Source of the DNA: Streptomyces sp. CB01881
Lineage (GTDB): Bacteria; Actinomycetota; Actinomycetes; Streptomycetales; Streptomycetaceae
NCBI RefSeq assembly: GCF_002953255.1
Contig: NZ_CP026498.1
Span: 7,964,166-8,028,165 of the forward strand
DNA: 64,000 nt
Reading direction: 5' to 3'
Part shown: positions 25,062 through 33,512 of the stretch, piece by piece
Position numbering within the stretch: position 1 is the first letter of the stretch
How the letters are laid out: each line of letters begins with the position of its first letter
Program-made: the position numbers and the translations under genes
The notes under the pieces: model-generated
Told to the model about the DNA's origin: nothing
Seen by the model: the letters and a program-made list of their open reading frames with translations, nothing else
Database searches by the model: none

Positions 25062-26351
25062 TCAGCCGGCGGTGCCGAGGAAGGACTCCCACCCGCCGGA
25101 GGGCGCCTGTCCCACGTTCAGCGTGCGCAGCTTGCGGATCGTGGACTGGTCCTGCACCTCCAGCCAGTCGACCAGCTGCCGGAAGGAGACCAGCCGGACG
25201 TCCGGCTTGCTCGCGATGGTCTTGAGGGTCTCCTCGACGGCGTCCATGTAGATGCCGCCGTTCCACTGCTCGAAGTGGTTGCCGATGAACAGCGGCGCGC
25301 GGTTGCCGTTGTACGCGCGGTCGAACCCGGCCAGATAGGAGTCCCGGGCCTGGGTGCGCCAGTCGTTGTACTTGGCCGGGTCGCCCTTGGTGCTGCCGGC
25401 CGACTGGTTGGCCAGGATGTTGTAGTCCATCGACAGGACCTGGAAGGCGTGCCCGGGGAACGGGATGCTCTGCAGCGGGAAGTCCCAGACCTTGCCGTCC
25501 TGCACCTTCTGCGGCCATATCTGCTGGCCGCCGGAGGAGCTGGCGTCGTACTTCCACCCCATCTTGGCCGCGGTCGGCAGCAGGGCCTTCTGCCCTTCGA
25601 GGCAGGGGGTGCGGCCGCCTATGAGCTCCTTCTTGTAGTCGAAGGGGAGCGGGTCGACGTCGGTGAAGCCGGTGTTGGTCCGCCACTGCGTCACGAACCC
25701 GATCGCCTGGTCGATCTCGCTCTGCCAGTCCTCCGGGGTCCACTTGTTGACGCCGTTGCCGTCCGAGCGGGTCGAGCAGAAGTGCCCGTTGAAGTGGGTG
25801 CCGATCTCGTGGCCGGCCAGCCAGGCCTGGCTGATCAGTTTGATGGTGTTCTTGACCGCGCCGTCCGACAGGTAGGGGATGTCGGACGCACCGACCGAGT
25901 GCTTCGGCGGGTGGTACAGGTCGGCCTTGCCCTTCGGGAGGGTGTAGATCCCGGAGAGGAAGAAGGTCATCGAGGCCTTGTGCTCCTCGGCCAGCTTGAG
26001 GAAGCGGGGGAACTGGCCGTCGTCGGTGGCGCCGGCGCCGTCCCAGGAGAACACCACGAACTGGGGCGGCCGCTCACCGGGCTTGAGCTTCTCCGCCTTG
26101 GGCTGGTTCGGCTGGGGGCCGGTGTCGGCGTTGGAGCCGTCGCCGATCGGCGTCCCCTTGGGCGCCCCCTTGCCCGGGGAGTCGCTGCCCGTCGGCCCGT
26201 TGCCGGTGCTGCTGCCGCCCGGGGCGGGAGCCGTGCCCGACCCCGACCCTGAACCCGACCCGGATCCGCCGCTGGAGCACGCCGTCACTGCGCCGAGGGC
26301 CACGGTTGCGGCGGTGGCACTGAGCACGGTCCTGCGCGAGATGTTGGTCAT
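25062..26351 (-). CDS. Polysaccharide deacetylase-like Tat lipoprotein
   Basis: A 429-residue exported protein. The N-terminus has a twin-arginine motif (SRRTVLSATAATVALGAVTAC) ending in a lipobox cysteine at about residue 25, then a Gly/Ser/Pro linker of 70 residues. The catalytic region resembles the NodB/CE4 fold: FVVFSWDGAG carries the aspartate, HEIGTHFNGHFC the two histidines of the metal site, and FPGHAFQVLSMDYN a later strand. The RPPQF opening and long insertions differ from simple chitin deacetylases. It probably removes acetyl groups from cell-wall or extracellular glycan. ATG at 26351 follows GGGGAG. Confidence 0.85.
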   Translation of the reverse strand: MTNISRRTVLSATAATVALGAVTACSSGGSGSGSGSGSGTAPAPGGSSTGNGPTGSDSPGKGAPKGTPIGDGSNADTGPQPNQPKAEKLKPGERPPQFVVFSWDGAGATDDGQFPRFLKLAEEHKASMTFFLSGIYTLPKGKADLYHPPKHSVGASDIPYLSDGAVKNTIKLISQAWLAGHEIGTHFNGHFCSTRSDGNGVNKWTPEDWQSEIDQAIGFVTQWRTNTGFTDVDPLPFDYKKELIGGRTPCLEGQKALLPTAAKMGWKYDASSSGGQQIWPQKVQDGKVWDFPLQSIPFPGHAFQVLSMDYNILANQSAGSTKGDPAKYNDWRTQARDSYLAGFDRAYNGNRAPLFIGNHFEQWNGGIYMDAVEETLKTIASKPDVRLVSFRQLVDWLEVQDQSTIRKLRTLNVGQAPSGGWESFLGTAG

Positions 26352-26761
26352 GGTCTCCCCTGGGTGCCGCTGGCCGGGTGGTGATGGCGACAGTGGGCCG
26401 TACCGGTCAAATCGGGCAATTGATGATTATTTCGCCGTCAGCATGTCATGTGGACGCAGGGTGCACCAAGGTGCCGAGGTCCATTGACAGTCAATACGCA
26501 GAATGCGAGTCCAGGGGCTGCGGTGATGGCCCTTCTGTTGCCGTCCTGTGACGCTCGGCTCTCGCCGGCGCTGCATCCCCGGCGCTGCATTCGCGGCGCT
26601 GCATCTCCGGGGCCACGTCCCACGGTCCGTGCCCGGGCCGTGGCCGGCTCTGCTGCCGACGGGTGGGCGGGCGGACGGGCAGGTGGGCAGCAAGGTGGGC
26701 GGACAGGGCGGCGGGCGGATGGACCGGCAGATAGACCGGCCGGCAGATGGGCCGGCAGGAG
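26352..26761. repeat. Gene-free stretch with short GC-rich repeats
   Basis: The 410 bases between the deacetylase start and the DedA stop hold three copies of a 14-bp unit (GGCGCTGCAT plus four bases) at 26567, 26581 and 26595, and loose GGGCGG- and CCGGCAGAT-type repeats at 26660-26760. The AT-richer part at 26405-26450 is the likely deacetylase promoter. No gene is supported. Confidence 0.5.
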
Positions 26762-27358
26762 TCAGATCGCGGCGAGTCGGCGGTGGCGGCGAACGATCCG
26801 CGCGATGGTCGTGCTGACCACGGTGGCAGCGGTGCAGGAGACGGCGAGGCTCAGCCATGCGGTGTCGAACCAGTGACTGTTGAGCCAGCCCAGCGTGACG
26901 ATGTAGGCGGCCCAGATCAGCGCGGCCAGCGCGGACCAGCGGAGGAACCGGTGCGGCTGGGCGGGGGAGTGGCCGATGGCCAGGTCGAGGACGGTGCGCC
27001 CGGCCGGTACGAACCGTGCGATCACCACCATCGCGGCGGCCGCCCCGGTGGTCCGGCCGTCCAGGGCCTGCTGGACCCGGGCGACGCTGGCCGCCAGCTG
27101 CGGGCGGTGTTCGAGCCGTCGCTGCACCGAGGGGGCGCCGCGCCGGGCGAGCTGGAGGAGCAGCAGGTCCCCGAGGAACGAGGCCACCGCGACGCCGAGC
27201 CCCAGCAGCAGCGGTGCGCCGTCTATCTGCGAAGTCTTGAGCACGGCGAGGATGACGAGCGTTCCGCTGGGGATGAAGGGGAGGAAGGCGTCGCCCAGTA
27301 CGGCGAAGAGCGCCAGGGCGCAGATCCATGAGGATCCGATCACCGCTGCGATGTCCAA
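26762..27358 (-). CDS. DedA family membrane protein
   Basis: A 198-residue polytopic protein of the DedA/SNARE-associated family, which includes lipid carriers such as undecaprenyl-phosphate flippases. Visible are an N-terminal reentrant segment (FAVLGDAFLPFIPSGTLVILAVL), the G-x-x-x-G segment GLGVAVASFLGDLLLLQLARRG, the conserved arginine block VIARFVPAGRTVLDLAIG, and later helices. I place the start at TTG 27358, with GGAGGGAG seven bases upstream. A TTG at 27409 is possible but lacks a site. The protein ends in a basic tail. It is not clearly in an operon. Confidence 0.82.
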   Translation of the reverse strand: MDIAAVIGSSWICALALFAVLGDAFLPFIPSGTLVILAVLKTSQIDGAPLLLGLGVAVASFLGDLLLLQLARRGAPSVQRRLEHRPQLAASVARVQQALDGRTTGAAAAMVVIARFVPAGRTVLDLAIGHSPAQPHRFLRWSALAALIWAAYIVTLGWLNSHWFDTAWLSLAVSCTAATVVSTTIARIVRRHRRLAAI

Positions 27359-27968
27359 GGTCCGACTCCCTCCAGGCTGCCCGGGGGAGCAGATGGCTGC
27401 AGGGGACAACGCTAGCGCCTCGACTTTTCATGCCATGAAGCACCCCGGCTGTGCCGGACCTCACAGGAGGCGGGGCAAGGTGCGAGGTGGGGCGCGGGCA
27501 GAGGCGCGGACAAAGGCGCGAGCCCCCGGTGCGGGGTGCCGCTCCGGGGGCTCGCGGGGATCGATCGGCGCTGGTCCAGCCCGATGACCTTGCTGGTGAG
27601 GACGGATCCGGTTGGGTGATCCGCTCCGGGATCCAGCCTGCCGGACGCCGACCGCCGGCCGCGAGGCCTGTGGCTGGCGACTTCCCGCGCTGGCGTGAAG
27701 TCGCCACGCGTGTCCGTCTGCTGGCTCTGAGTCAGCCGAACGGTCGGTAGGCGGCCCGCCGTACGGCGCTGCGCACGACGGCCGGTGACGACGGCGACCG
27801 GGCCCCGGTGCGGGGAACACCCGGCCCTGCGGCGTGGTTGACGTCCGTCGGCAGGAACGGCCGTCGTCCAGGGCGCGGCCGTTCGAGACGGCCGGGACGA
27901 CGGCCACGGAGACGGCGGCCACGACGGCCGCGACCACGGCCGCCCGGGCGGCCAGAAGGGCGGAGGGC
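27359..27968. other. 610-bp gene-free stretch with an orphan hairpin and low-complexity DNA
   Basis: Between the divergent DedA and LLM genes I find no supported coding frame. It contains a strong hairpin (27517-27556, listed separately). At 27897-27955 there is a run of ACGGCC/GCGGCC-type triplets that leaves several frames open by composition only. CGGAGGG at 27961 is the ribosome site of the LLM gene. Confidence 0.5.
27517..27556. terminator. Strong orphan hairpin
   Basis: Perfect 13-bp arms at 27517-27529 and 27544-27556 with a 14-nt loop. It is GC-rich and has no T-tract on either side. The genes on both sides are transcribed away from it, so no annotated transcript ends here. It could terminate an unannotated RNA or be a leftover of a lost gene. 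Confidence 0.5.
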
Positions 27969-29057
27969 ATGACCACCGAGGACCACCAGGAGCGCGGTCC
28001 CGAGCCGCAGACCGGCGCGGCGATCCGGGGCACCGCCCGCGGTACGGCGCCCGCGCCGCTCTCCATCCTGGACCTGGCCACCGTCGGTGTCGGCTATACC
28101 CCGTCCGAGGCGCTGGCCGCGACCACGACCCTGGCCCGCAGCGCGGAGGAGTGGGGTTACCACCGCTTCTGGGTCGCCGAACACCACGGCATGCCCGGTG
28201 TCGCCAGCTCCACCCCGGCCGTCCTCCTGGCCCACCTCGGGGCCCGCACCACGACGCTGCGGCTCGGCTCGGGCGGGGTCATGCTGCCCAACCACGCCCC
28301 GCTGGCGATCGCCGAGCAGTTCGGCCTGCTGGAGGCACTCCACCCCGGACGCATCGACCTCGGACTGGGTCGAGCCCCCGGCACCGACCCCGCAACCGCC
28401 CGGGCCCTGCGCCGCGGCCTCGCCGAGGGGGCGGACGACTTCCCCCAGCAGCTCGCCGAACTCACCCACTTCCTCGACGGCGACTTCCCGGCCGGTCACC
28501 CGTACGCCCGGCTCACGGCCGTCCCCCAGGGCGACGGGCGGCCGCCGGTCTGGCTGCTCGGTTCGTCCGGCTTCAGCGCCCAGCTGGCCGGCCGGCTCGG
28601 CCTGCCGTTCGCGTTCGCCCACCACTTCAGCAGCACCAACACCCTCCCGGCCCTCGACCTCTACCGCTCGTCGTTCCGCCCCTCGGCCGTCCTCGACGAG
28701 CCGTACGCCCTGATCGGGGTGAGTGCGGTCGCGGCCGACGACGAGGCGTCCGCCCGCCGGCTGGCCCGCTCGGCGGCGCTCGGGATGCTCCGGTTGCGGC
28801 GCGGCAACCCCGGCCCCATCCCCACCCCGGAGGAGGCCGAGGCCTACCCGTACAGCCCGCTGGAGGCGGACTTCGTCGACGACTGGCTGGGCAACGTCGT
28901 CCTGGGCGCGCCGGGTGAGGTCGCCGACGGGCTGGAGGCCCTGCGTAAGCGGACCGGGGTGGACGAGTTGATGGTCACCTCGCACATCCACGGCCACGAG
29001 GCCCGCCACCGCTCGTACGGGCTGATCGCCAAGGCCTACGGGCTGACCGGGGCGTAG
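27969..29057 (+). CDS. LLM class flavin-dependent oxidoreductase
   Basis: A 362-residue member of the luciferase-like monooxygenase family, MupA/Atu3631-type. Features are SILDLATVGVGYTPSEAL, YHRFWVAEHHGMPGVASSTPAVLLAHL, GSGGVMLPNHAPLAIAEQFGLLEALHPGRIDLGLGRAPGTDP and WLLGSSGFSAQLAGRLGLPFAFAHHF, all typical of this subgroup. Such enzymes use reduced flavin, often on small organic substrates; the substrate is unknown here. ATG at 27969 has CGGAGGG just before it. The first 30 residues are a variable leader. Confidence 0.9.
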   Translation: MTTEDHQERGPEPQTGAAIRGTARGTAPAPLSILDLATVGVGYTPSEALAATTTLARSAEEWGYHRFWVAEHHGMPGVASSTPAVLLAHLGARTTTLRLGSGGVMLPNHAPLAIAEQFGLLEALHPGRIDLGLGRAPGTDPATARALRRGLAEGADDFPQQLAELTHFLDGDFPAGHPYARLTAVPQGDGRPPVWLLGSSGFSAQLAGRLGLPFAFAHHFSSTNTLPALDLYRSSFRPSAVLDEPYALIGVSAVAADDEASARRLARSAALGMLRLRRGNPGPIPTPEEAEAYPYSPLEADFVDDWLGNVVLGAPGEVADGLEALRKRTGVDELMVTSHIHGHEARHRSYGLIAKAYGLTGA

Positions 29058-29132
29058 CGCCGGCCCGCGCGAGGGCGGGCGGAGGCCCGGGGAGGACGGG
29101 AGCGGGCCGTACGGCCCCGCGTGCTGCCAGAA

Positions 29133-29283
29133 CCTTGCAGGCGGCGCGGCCCCTACCGCCCGGGCCTTGCAGGCGGCACGGCCCCTACCGCCCGTACCGC
29201 CCGGGCCTTGCAGGCGGCACGGCCCCTACCGCCCGTACCGCCCGGGCCTCGCAGGCGGCGCCGCCCGTACCGCCCGTACCGCT
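29133..29283. repeat. 41-bp tandem repeat (minisatellite), about 3.7 copies
   Basis: Units begin with CCTTGCAGGCGGC. Copy 1 (29133-29164) is 32 bp because one inner CCGTACCGC block is missing. Copies 2 (29165-29205) and 3 (29206-29246) are identical at 41 bp. Copy 4 (29247-29283) is diverged and its end touches the stop codon of the GGDEF-EAL gene. The array fills the space between two convergent genes. Recent copy-number change is likely, given the identical inner units. Confidence 0.85.
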
Positions 29284-31798
29284 ACTGCTGAGCCGCACCC
29301 GGGAGCTCGTCCGGCCCGGGGCGGCTCTCCCGGAGTATGGCCGCGACGAGTTCGGCCTCGCCGGGTCGGGCGAAGTACCAGCCCTGGGCGGTGTCACAGC
29401 CGGTCAGCCGCAGCCGCTCGGCCTGTGCCGCGCTCTCGATCCCCTCGGCGGTGACGGTCAGGCCGAGGGTGTGCGCCAACTGCACCATCGCGCCGACGAT
29501 CTGCTCGTCGGCGTCGCTCCGGCGGGAGCCGAAGGCGGGGAGTTCCGTCCTGCCGGCGGGGGCCGGGTCGCGGAACCCCTCGATGAAGGTGCCGTCCAGC
29601 TTCAGGACGTGCACCGGCAGGCGGGAGAGGTACGCCAGGTTGGAGTAGCCGGTGCCGAAGTCGTCGATCGCGATCCGGACGCCCATGTCGGCGAGCGCCT
29701 GCAAGGCCTGCAACGGCCGGCCGCCCGGGCCCAGCAGCGCGCTCTCGGTGATCTCCAGTTGCAGCAGCCGGGCCGGCAGGCCGGTGCTGTCGAGCGCCTG
29801 GGCCACGTCGGCGACCACGTCGGAGTCCCAGATCTGGCGGGCGGCCAGATTGACGCTCACGAACGTCTCGGTGTCGGGGAACTCGCTGAGCCAGCGCTGC
29901 GCCTGACGGCAGGACTCCTCCAGGACCCACTTGCCGAGCGGCACGATCGCGCCGGACTCCTCGGCGAGTGGGATGAAGCGGTCGGGCGAGAGCGTCCCGT
30001 AGCGCGGGTGCCGCCAGCGGACCAGCGCCTCCGCGCCGTGCACCGCCCCGTCGGCGAGTCCGACGAGCGGCTGGTACTCGATGGTGAACTCGCCGCGTTC
30101 CAGGGCCGGGCGGAGTGCGGTGGCAAGGAGTTGGCGGGTCAGCTGGTGGGCACCCCGGTCGGGGTCGTAGAGGGTCCAGCGGGCCCGGCCGTCCGCCTTG
30201 GACCAGTAGAGGGTGGCGTCGGCGTCCTTGACCAGGTCGGTCGGCGTGGTCTCGTGCACGGAGCGTTCGACGACGCCGACGCTGGCGGTCACCACCAGCC
30301 GGTGCCCGGCCACGTCGAAGGGGCGTTCCAGCGCTTCGAGGATCCGGGTGGCCAGCGCGGTCAGCTGGTTGCTTCCCTGACTGTCGGTCACCAGGACGGC
30401 GAACTCGTCGCCGCCCATCCGGGCCACCAGGTGGGTGTTGTGCTCGGAGAACCCGCGCCGCAGTCGGGTGGCGACGGCGATCAGCAACTGGTCGCCGATG
30501 TGGTGGCCGAGGGTCTCGTTGATCGCGGCGAAGCCGTCGAGGTCCAGGTAGCAGACGCCCACCCGGCGCTCGTCCGTTTCCTCGGCGGCCGCCCCGGAGT
30601 CGGGGCCACTGTCGGCGTCGGCGCCCGAACCCGCAGGCGTCGGGTCCGAACCCGCAGCCACTGGGCCCGAACCCGCCGAACCCGAACCGGGGCCGCCGGC
30701 CGCCTCGCCGGTGCCAGCGCTGGTGCCCTCGCCCACGGACGCGTCCGTGCCCCCGGCCGCCGGGCCGGCCGTCACCGCGAGGCACGCGGCGTCGAGCCGT
30801 TCGAAGAAGAAGGTCCGGTTGGGCAGCCGGGTCAGCGGGTCGTGCAGGGCCTGGTACTCCAGGCGGTCGCCGAGCCGGCGCTGCTCGGTGATGTCCTCCA
30901 CCATCGCGAGGGTGTAGAGCGGACTGCCCGCTCCGTCCCGGATCAGGGAGACGGTCACCTTGCACCAGACCGTGCGGCCCTCGCGGTGCCTGAGCTGCTT
31001 CTCCACCCGGAGCCGTTCGCGCTTGCCGCGGACCAGTTCGGGGAAGAGCCGGTCCGGCATCCCCTCCGGGTCGATGATCTCGCGGACCGGAGTGCGGACC
31101 AGCTCGCCGGCCTCGCAGCCGATCAGGGCGGCGAAGGCGGGGTTGACCTCGATGATCCGGTCTTCGGGATCGATCAGGGCCATGCCGATGCCGGCGTCGC
31201 AGAAGGCCGCCCGGAACCGGGATTCGCTCGCGCTCAGTGCGGCCAGCAGCCGGTCGGTCCCCCCGGCCGGCAGGTCCGCCCCGTCGGCGGGCCGGTGTGT
31301 GCCGCGGGCGAGCGGGGCGGAGCAGGTGGGGCAGCGGACGATGTGGGCGCCGTCCGCGCCCTCGGCGCCTGTCCCGGGCGGGGCACCCGGCAGAAGGAGG
31401 AGAGGGTCACCGTTCACGGCGTCGACCGCGTCGACCGCGTCCACCGCGTCCACCGCGTTGAGCGCGTCGATCGCCGGGGCCGCCGTGAGCGCGTCGATCG
31501 CCGTGACCGCGTCGGCGGTGGTACCGCGGGGGTCGCCCGTCGTGGTTCCGACGGCCGTGCCGTGGGCGTGGTGCAGGACCGGAGTCCGGAGGTGGCGGTG
31601 GTGTTGCGGTTCCTCGTGCCGCACGCCTGGGTGGTGTGCGTCGGCCCCCTCGTTCTGGCCCGGCACGGCATGCTCCCGTCCGCTGCTGACGCTTGATGCT
31701 TGACGCTGGTCCGGCCGGTCACCCGGAACTGCGGCGGCCGGCTCGCGCATTCTGTCGAGGTCCTCGCGGTCCGGGGCGGAGCGCTCGCGGAGGAGCAC
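29282..31798 (-). CDS. PAS-GGDEF-EAL c-di-GMP turnover protein (CdgA-like)
   Basis: An 838-residue protein. The first 110 residues are low-complexity; a VDAVDAVDAVDAV run at about 115-128 and a CPTC knuckle (Cys156, Cys159) follow. A PAS domain spans about 183-305, GGDEF about 310-545 with GGDEF intact at 462-466, and EAL about 565-835 with EAL at 590-592, EITES, DDFGTG and EGIES all kept. An Ala/Gly/Ser/Asp insertion of about 65 residues (343-408) sits inside the GGDEF domain. The RxxD inhibitory site is absent (His at both positions). Both active sites look usable. Domain order matches CdgA of Streptomyces. GTG at 31798 is uncertain; ATG at 31750 is an alternative. Confidence 0.9.
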   Translation of the reverse strand: MLLRERSAPDREDLDRMREPAAAVPGDRPDQRQASSVSSGREHAVPGQNEGADAHHPGVRHEEPQHHRHLRTPVLHHAHGTAVGTTTGDPRGTTADAVTAIDALTAAPAIDALNAVDAVDAVDAVDAVNGDPLLLLPGAPPGTGAEGADGAHIVRCPTCSAPLARGTHRPADGADLPAGGTDRLLAALSASESRFRAAFCDAGIGMALIDPEDRIIEVNPAFAALIGCEAGELVRTPVREIIDPEGMPDRLFPELVRGKRERLRVEKQLRHREGRTVWCKVTVSLIRDGAGSPLYTLAMVEDITEQRRLGDRLEYQALHDPLTRLPNRTFFFERLDAACLAVTAGPAAGGTDASVGEGTSAGTGEAAGGPGSGSAGSGPVAAGSDPTPAGSGADADSGPDSGAAAEETDERRVGVCYLDLDGFAAINETLGHHIGDQLLIAVATRLRRGFSEHNTHLVARMGGDEFAVLVTDSQGSNQLTALATRILEALERPFDVAGHRLVVTASVGVVERSVHETTPTDLVKDADATLYWSKADGRARWTLYDPDRGAHQLTRQLLATALRPALERGEFTIEYQPLVGLADGAVHGAEALVRWRHPRYGTLSPDRFIPLAEESGAIVPLGKWVLEESCRQAQRWLSEFPDTETFVSVNLAARQIWDSDVVADVAQALDSTGLPARLLQLEITESALLGPGGRPLQALQALADMGVRIAIDDFGTGYSNLAYLSRLPVHVLKLDGTFIEGFRDPAPAGRTELPAFGSRRSDADEQIVGAMVQLAHTLGLTVTAEGIESAAQAERLRLTGCDTAQGWYFARPGEAELVAAILRESRPGPDELPGAAQQ

Positions 31799-31922
31799 TC
31801 GGATGGGGATCCGCGTGAAGAGAAGAACAGGGCGCTGCGGCCGATCATAGGACGCGGCGGCAACGCGCGGTAACCGCCGCCAGGGTGATTCGCCTGCTTT
31901 CGGATCATGTGTGGCGGTACAT

Positions 31923-31970
31923 GCAGACGCCCCTGGTGCACATCACATGATGTGCACCAGGGGCGTCTGC
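31923..31970 (-). terminator. Perfect 21-bp hairpin after osmC
   Basis: Arms at 31923-31943 and 31950-31970 are perfect reverse complements of 21 bp around a 6-nt loop (CACATG). It lies 100 bases beyond the osmC stop and 125 bases before the GGDEF-EAL gene on the same strand. There is no T-tract, which is common for Streptomyces terminators. It should end osmC transcription; a regulatory or protein-binding role is also possible. Confidence 0.75.
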
Positions 31971-32069
31971 TACCACCGTGCGCCCCGGGCGCTGGTCGAG
32001 CGCCGGGAGCGCGCCGTTCAGCCGGGTCGCAACGCTCTGTGTGCGCGGCCGGAACGAAGCGTCGGAGGG

Positions 32070-32495
32070 TCAGGCCAGCTTGGCCGTGAGGGTGATGGTC
32101 GTGCCGGTGAGGGCCTGGCTGACCGGGCAGTTCGCCTTGGCGTCTTCGGCGGCCTTCACGAAGCCGGCCTCGTCGAGGCCGGGCACCTCGCCGGTGACGG
32201 TCAGGTGGATGCCGGTGATGCCGGCGCCCGGCTGGAAGGTGACATCGGCCTGGGTGTCGAGCTTGGTGGGCGGCGTGCCCGCGCCGGCCAGGCCGTTGGA
32301 GAGGGCCATGGAGAAGCACGCGGAGTGAGCGGCCGCGATGAGCTCCTCCGGGCTGGTCTTGCCGTTCGGCTCCTCGGCCCGGGCGGGCCAGGAGACCGGG
32401 TACTCGCCGATGCCGGACGAGGCGAAGGTCACCCGGCCCTTGCCGTCGAGTAGGTTGCCTTCCCAGGCGGTGCGTGCGGTGCGAGTGGTTGCCAC
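32070..32495 (-). CDS. osmC: OsmC family peroxiredoxin
   Basis: A 141-residue thiol peroxidase that reduces organic hydroperoxides. The peroxidatic cysteine is in AAHSACFSMALS and the resolving cysteine in AKANCPVSQAL, with the SPEELIAAAHSACF phrase typical of OsmC rather than Ohr. The GTG start has GGAGG eight bases upstream. It is a single gene divergent from chorismate mutase, and a strong hairpin lies downstream. Length and motifs are normal. Confidence 0.93.
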   Translation of the reverse strand: MATTRTARTAWEGNLLDGKGRVTFASSGIGEYPVSWPARAEEPNGKTSPEELIAAAHSACFSMALSNGLAGAGTPPTKLDTQADVTFQPGAGITGIHLTVTGEVPGLDEAGFVKAAEDAKANCPVSQALTGTTITLTAKLA

Positions 32496-32812
32496 GATCG
32501 GTACCTCCGTTACTGAGGAACTGCTGAGTCGTCACTTCCGGTCATGCCGCGTACCAGACTACGGGCAGGCCGCGGGCCGGTCGCGGGTGGCGCCGCGAGG
32601 GTGTGGCGAGGGTCTGGCGAGGTGCTGCGGCGGGAAAACCGCAGGTTCGGGCGCCGGTGACGGTCGGCCCGTCCATTCGCCGTCCGGATCGTGGACGGAT
32701 GCGCCAAATGGTGAGGATCCGCACCGGGGGCCCTGTTAGATTTGCCCGGGCCTGGACCCCGGCCTTCGGACGGCCGGGTGCCGACCAACCAGAGAGCCGC
32801 GGAGCCGCCCCG
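32496..32812. promoter_or_regulatory. Divergent promoter region of osmC and chorismate mutase
   Basis: No coding frame is supported here. TTAGAT within TGTTAGATTT near 32735-32745 is a fair rightward -10 box for the chorismate mutase gene. The GGAGG of osmC is at the left end. The rest is GC-rich with no clear palindrome. Confidence 0.35.
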
Positions 32813-33175
32813 ATGACGGATCACCCCACGACCCCCGATGCCGGACTGCCCGAGGGGATCGCCGATGCCGTGCGGGCCGAGCTGACCAGCCTGCGCGAGA
32901 GCATCGACAACATCGACGCCGCGGTGGTCCACATGCTGGCCGAGCGGTTCAAGGCGACCCAGCGCGTCGGCCGGCTCAAGGCCGAGCACAAGCTGCCCCC
33001 GGCCGACCCGGCGCGGGAGCGCGACCAGATCCGGCGCCTGCGCGAGCTGGCCGCCGGGGCGCACCTCGACCCGGTGTTCGCGGAGAAGTTCCTCAACTTC
33101 ATCATCGCCGAGGTGATCCGTCACCACGAGAAGATCGCCAGCGATGCGGTGACCGGCCAGACCGTCGCCGGCTGA
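32813..33175 (+). CDS. Chorismate mutase, AroQ type
   Basis: A 120-residue all-helical chorismate mutase that turns chorismate into prephenate for phenylalanine and tyrosine synthesis. The first helix reads ELTSLRESIDNIDAAVVHMLAERFKATQRVGRLKAEH, giving the substrate-binding arginine and the GRLK lysine. The second part DPARERDQIRRLRELAAGAHLDPVFAEKFLNFIIAEVIRHHEKI fits the actinobacterial AroQ group. No signal peptide, so it is cytoplasmic. ATG at 32813 is the family start, with GGAG about ten bases upstream. Confidence 0.92.
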   Translation: MTDHPTTPDAGLPEGIADAVRAELTSLRESIDNIDAAVVHMLAERFKATQRVGRLKAEHKLPPADPARERDQIRRLRELAAGAHLDPVFAEKFLNFIIAEVIRHHEKIASDAVTGQTVAG

Positions 33176-33512
33176 CGACGCGCCGAGGCGTTCCCGAGCC
33201 CTGGCGGGCCGGGCAGGCCGCGGCAGCCCGCGGCAGGTTCCCCAGCGCCTATCTCCCGCGCCCTGTCCGCGCCCCGCGTGCGTACTGTCCGCGTCCTGCG
33301 TGCGCCCCGTCCGTGCCCGGCGCGCGTACTGTCCGGGTCCTGCGCGTGCCCCGTCCGCGCCCTGTCCGCCTTCGTCGGTGTCCCGTCCACGTCCGGTCCG
33401 CCCTCCGTCCGCGAGGCGCGGATGTCTGGCGCGGGTAAATGCCCGATTTCGCGAGGCTTCGTCGGTGGCGTAGCGTGCAGGTTCCCCCAGCCGGAGAGGT
33501 GGAGCAGCGACG
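33176..33512. repeat. Gene-free stretch with a 44-bp imperfect repeat
   Basis: The phrase CGTACTGTCC begins two imperfect 44-bp copies at 33281 and 33325, each followed by a GTCCTGCG and a GCCCCGTCCG block; shorter GTCC-rich fragments continue to about 33410. After the repeat the DNA is AT-richer (about 33435-33465) and probably carries the signal peptidase promoter. No gene is seen. Confidence 0.5.

Noticed and set aside
29133..29283. CRISPR array
   Set aside because: The repeats are contiguous 41-bp units without spacers, and there are no cas genes.
29133..31696. Rightward frame beginning in the minisatellite and running opposite the GGDEF-EAL gene
   Set aside because: The start is a repeat artefact and the rest is antisense to a protein with intact PAS, GGDEF and EAL motifs.
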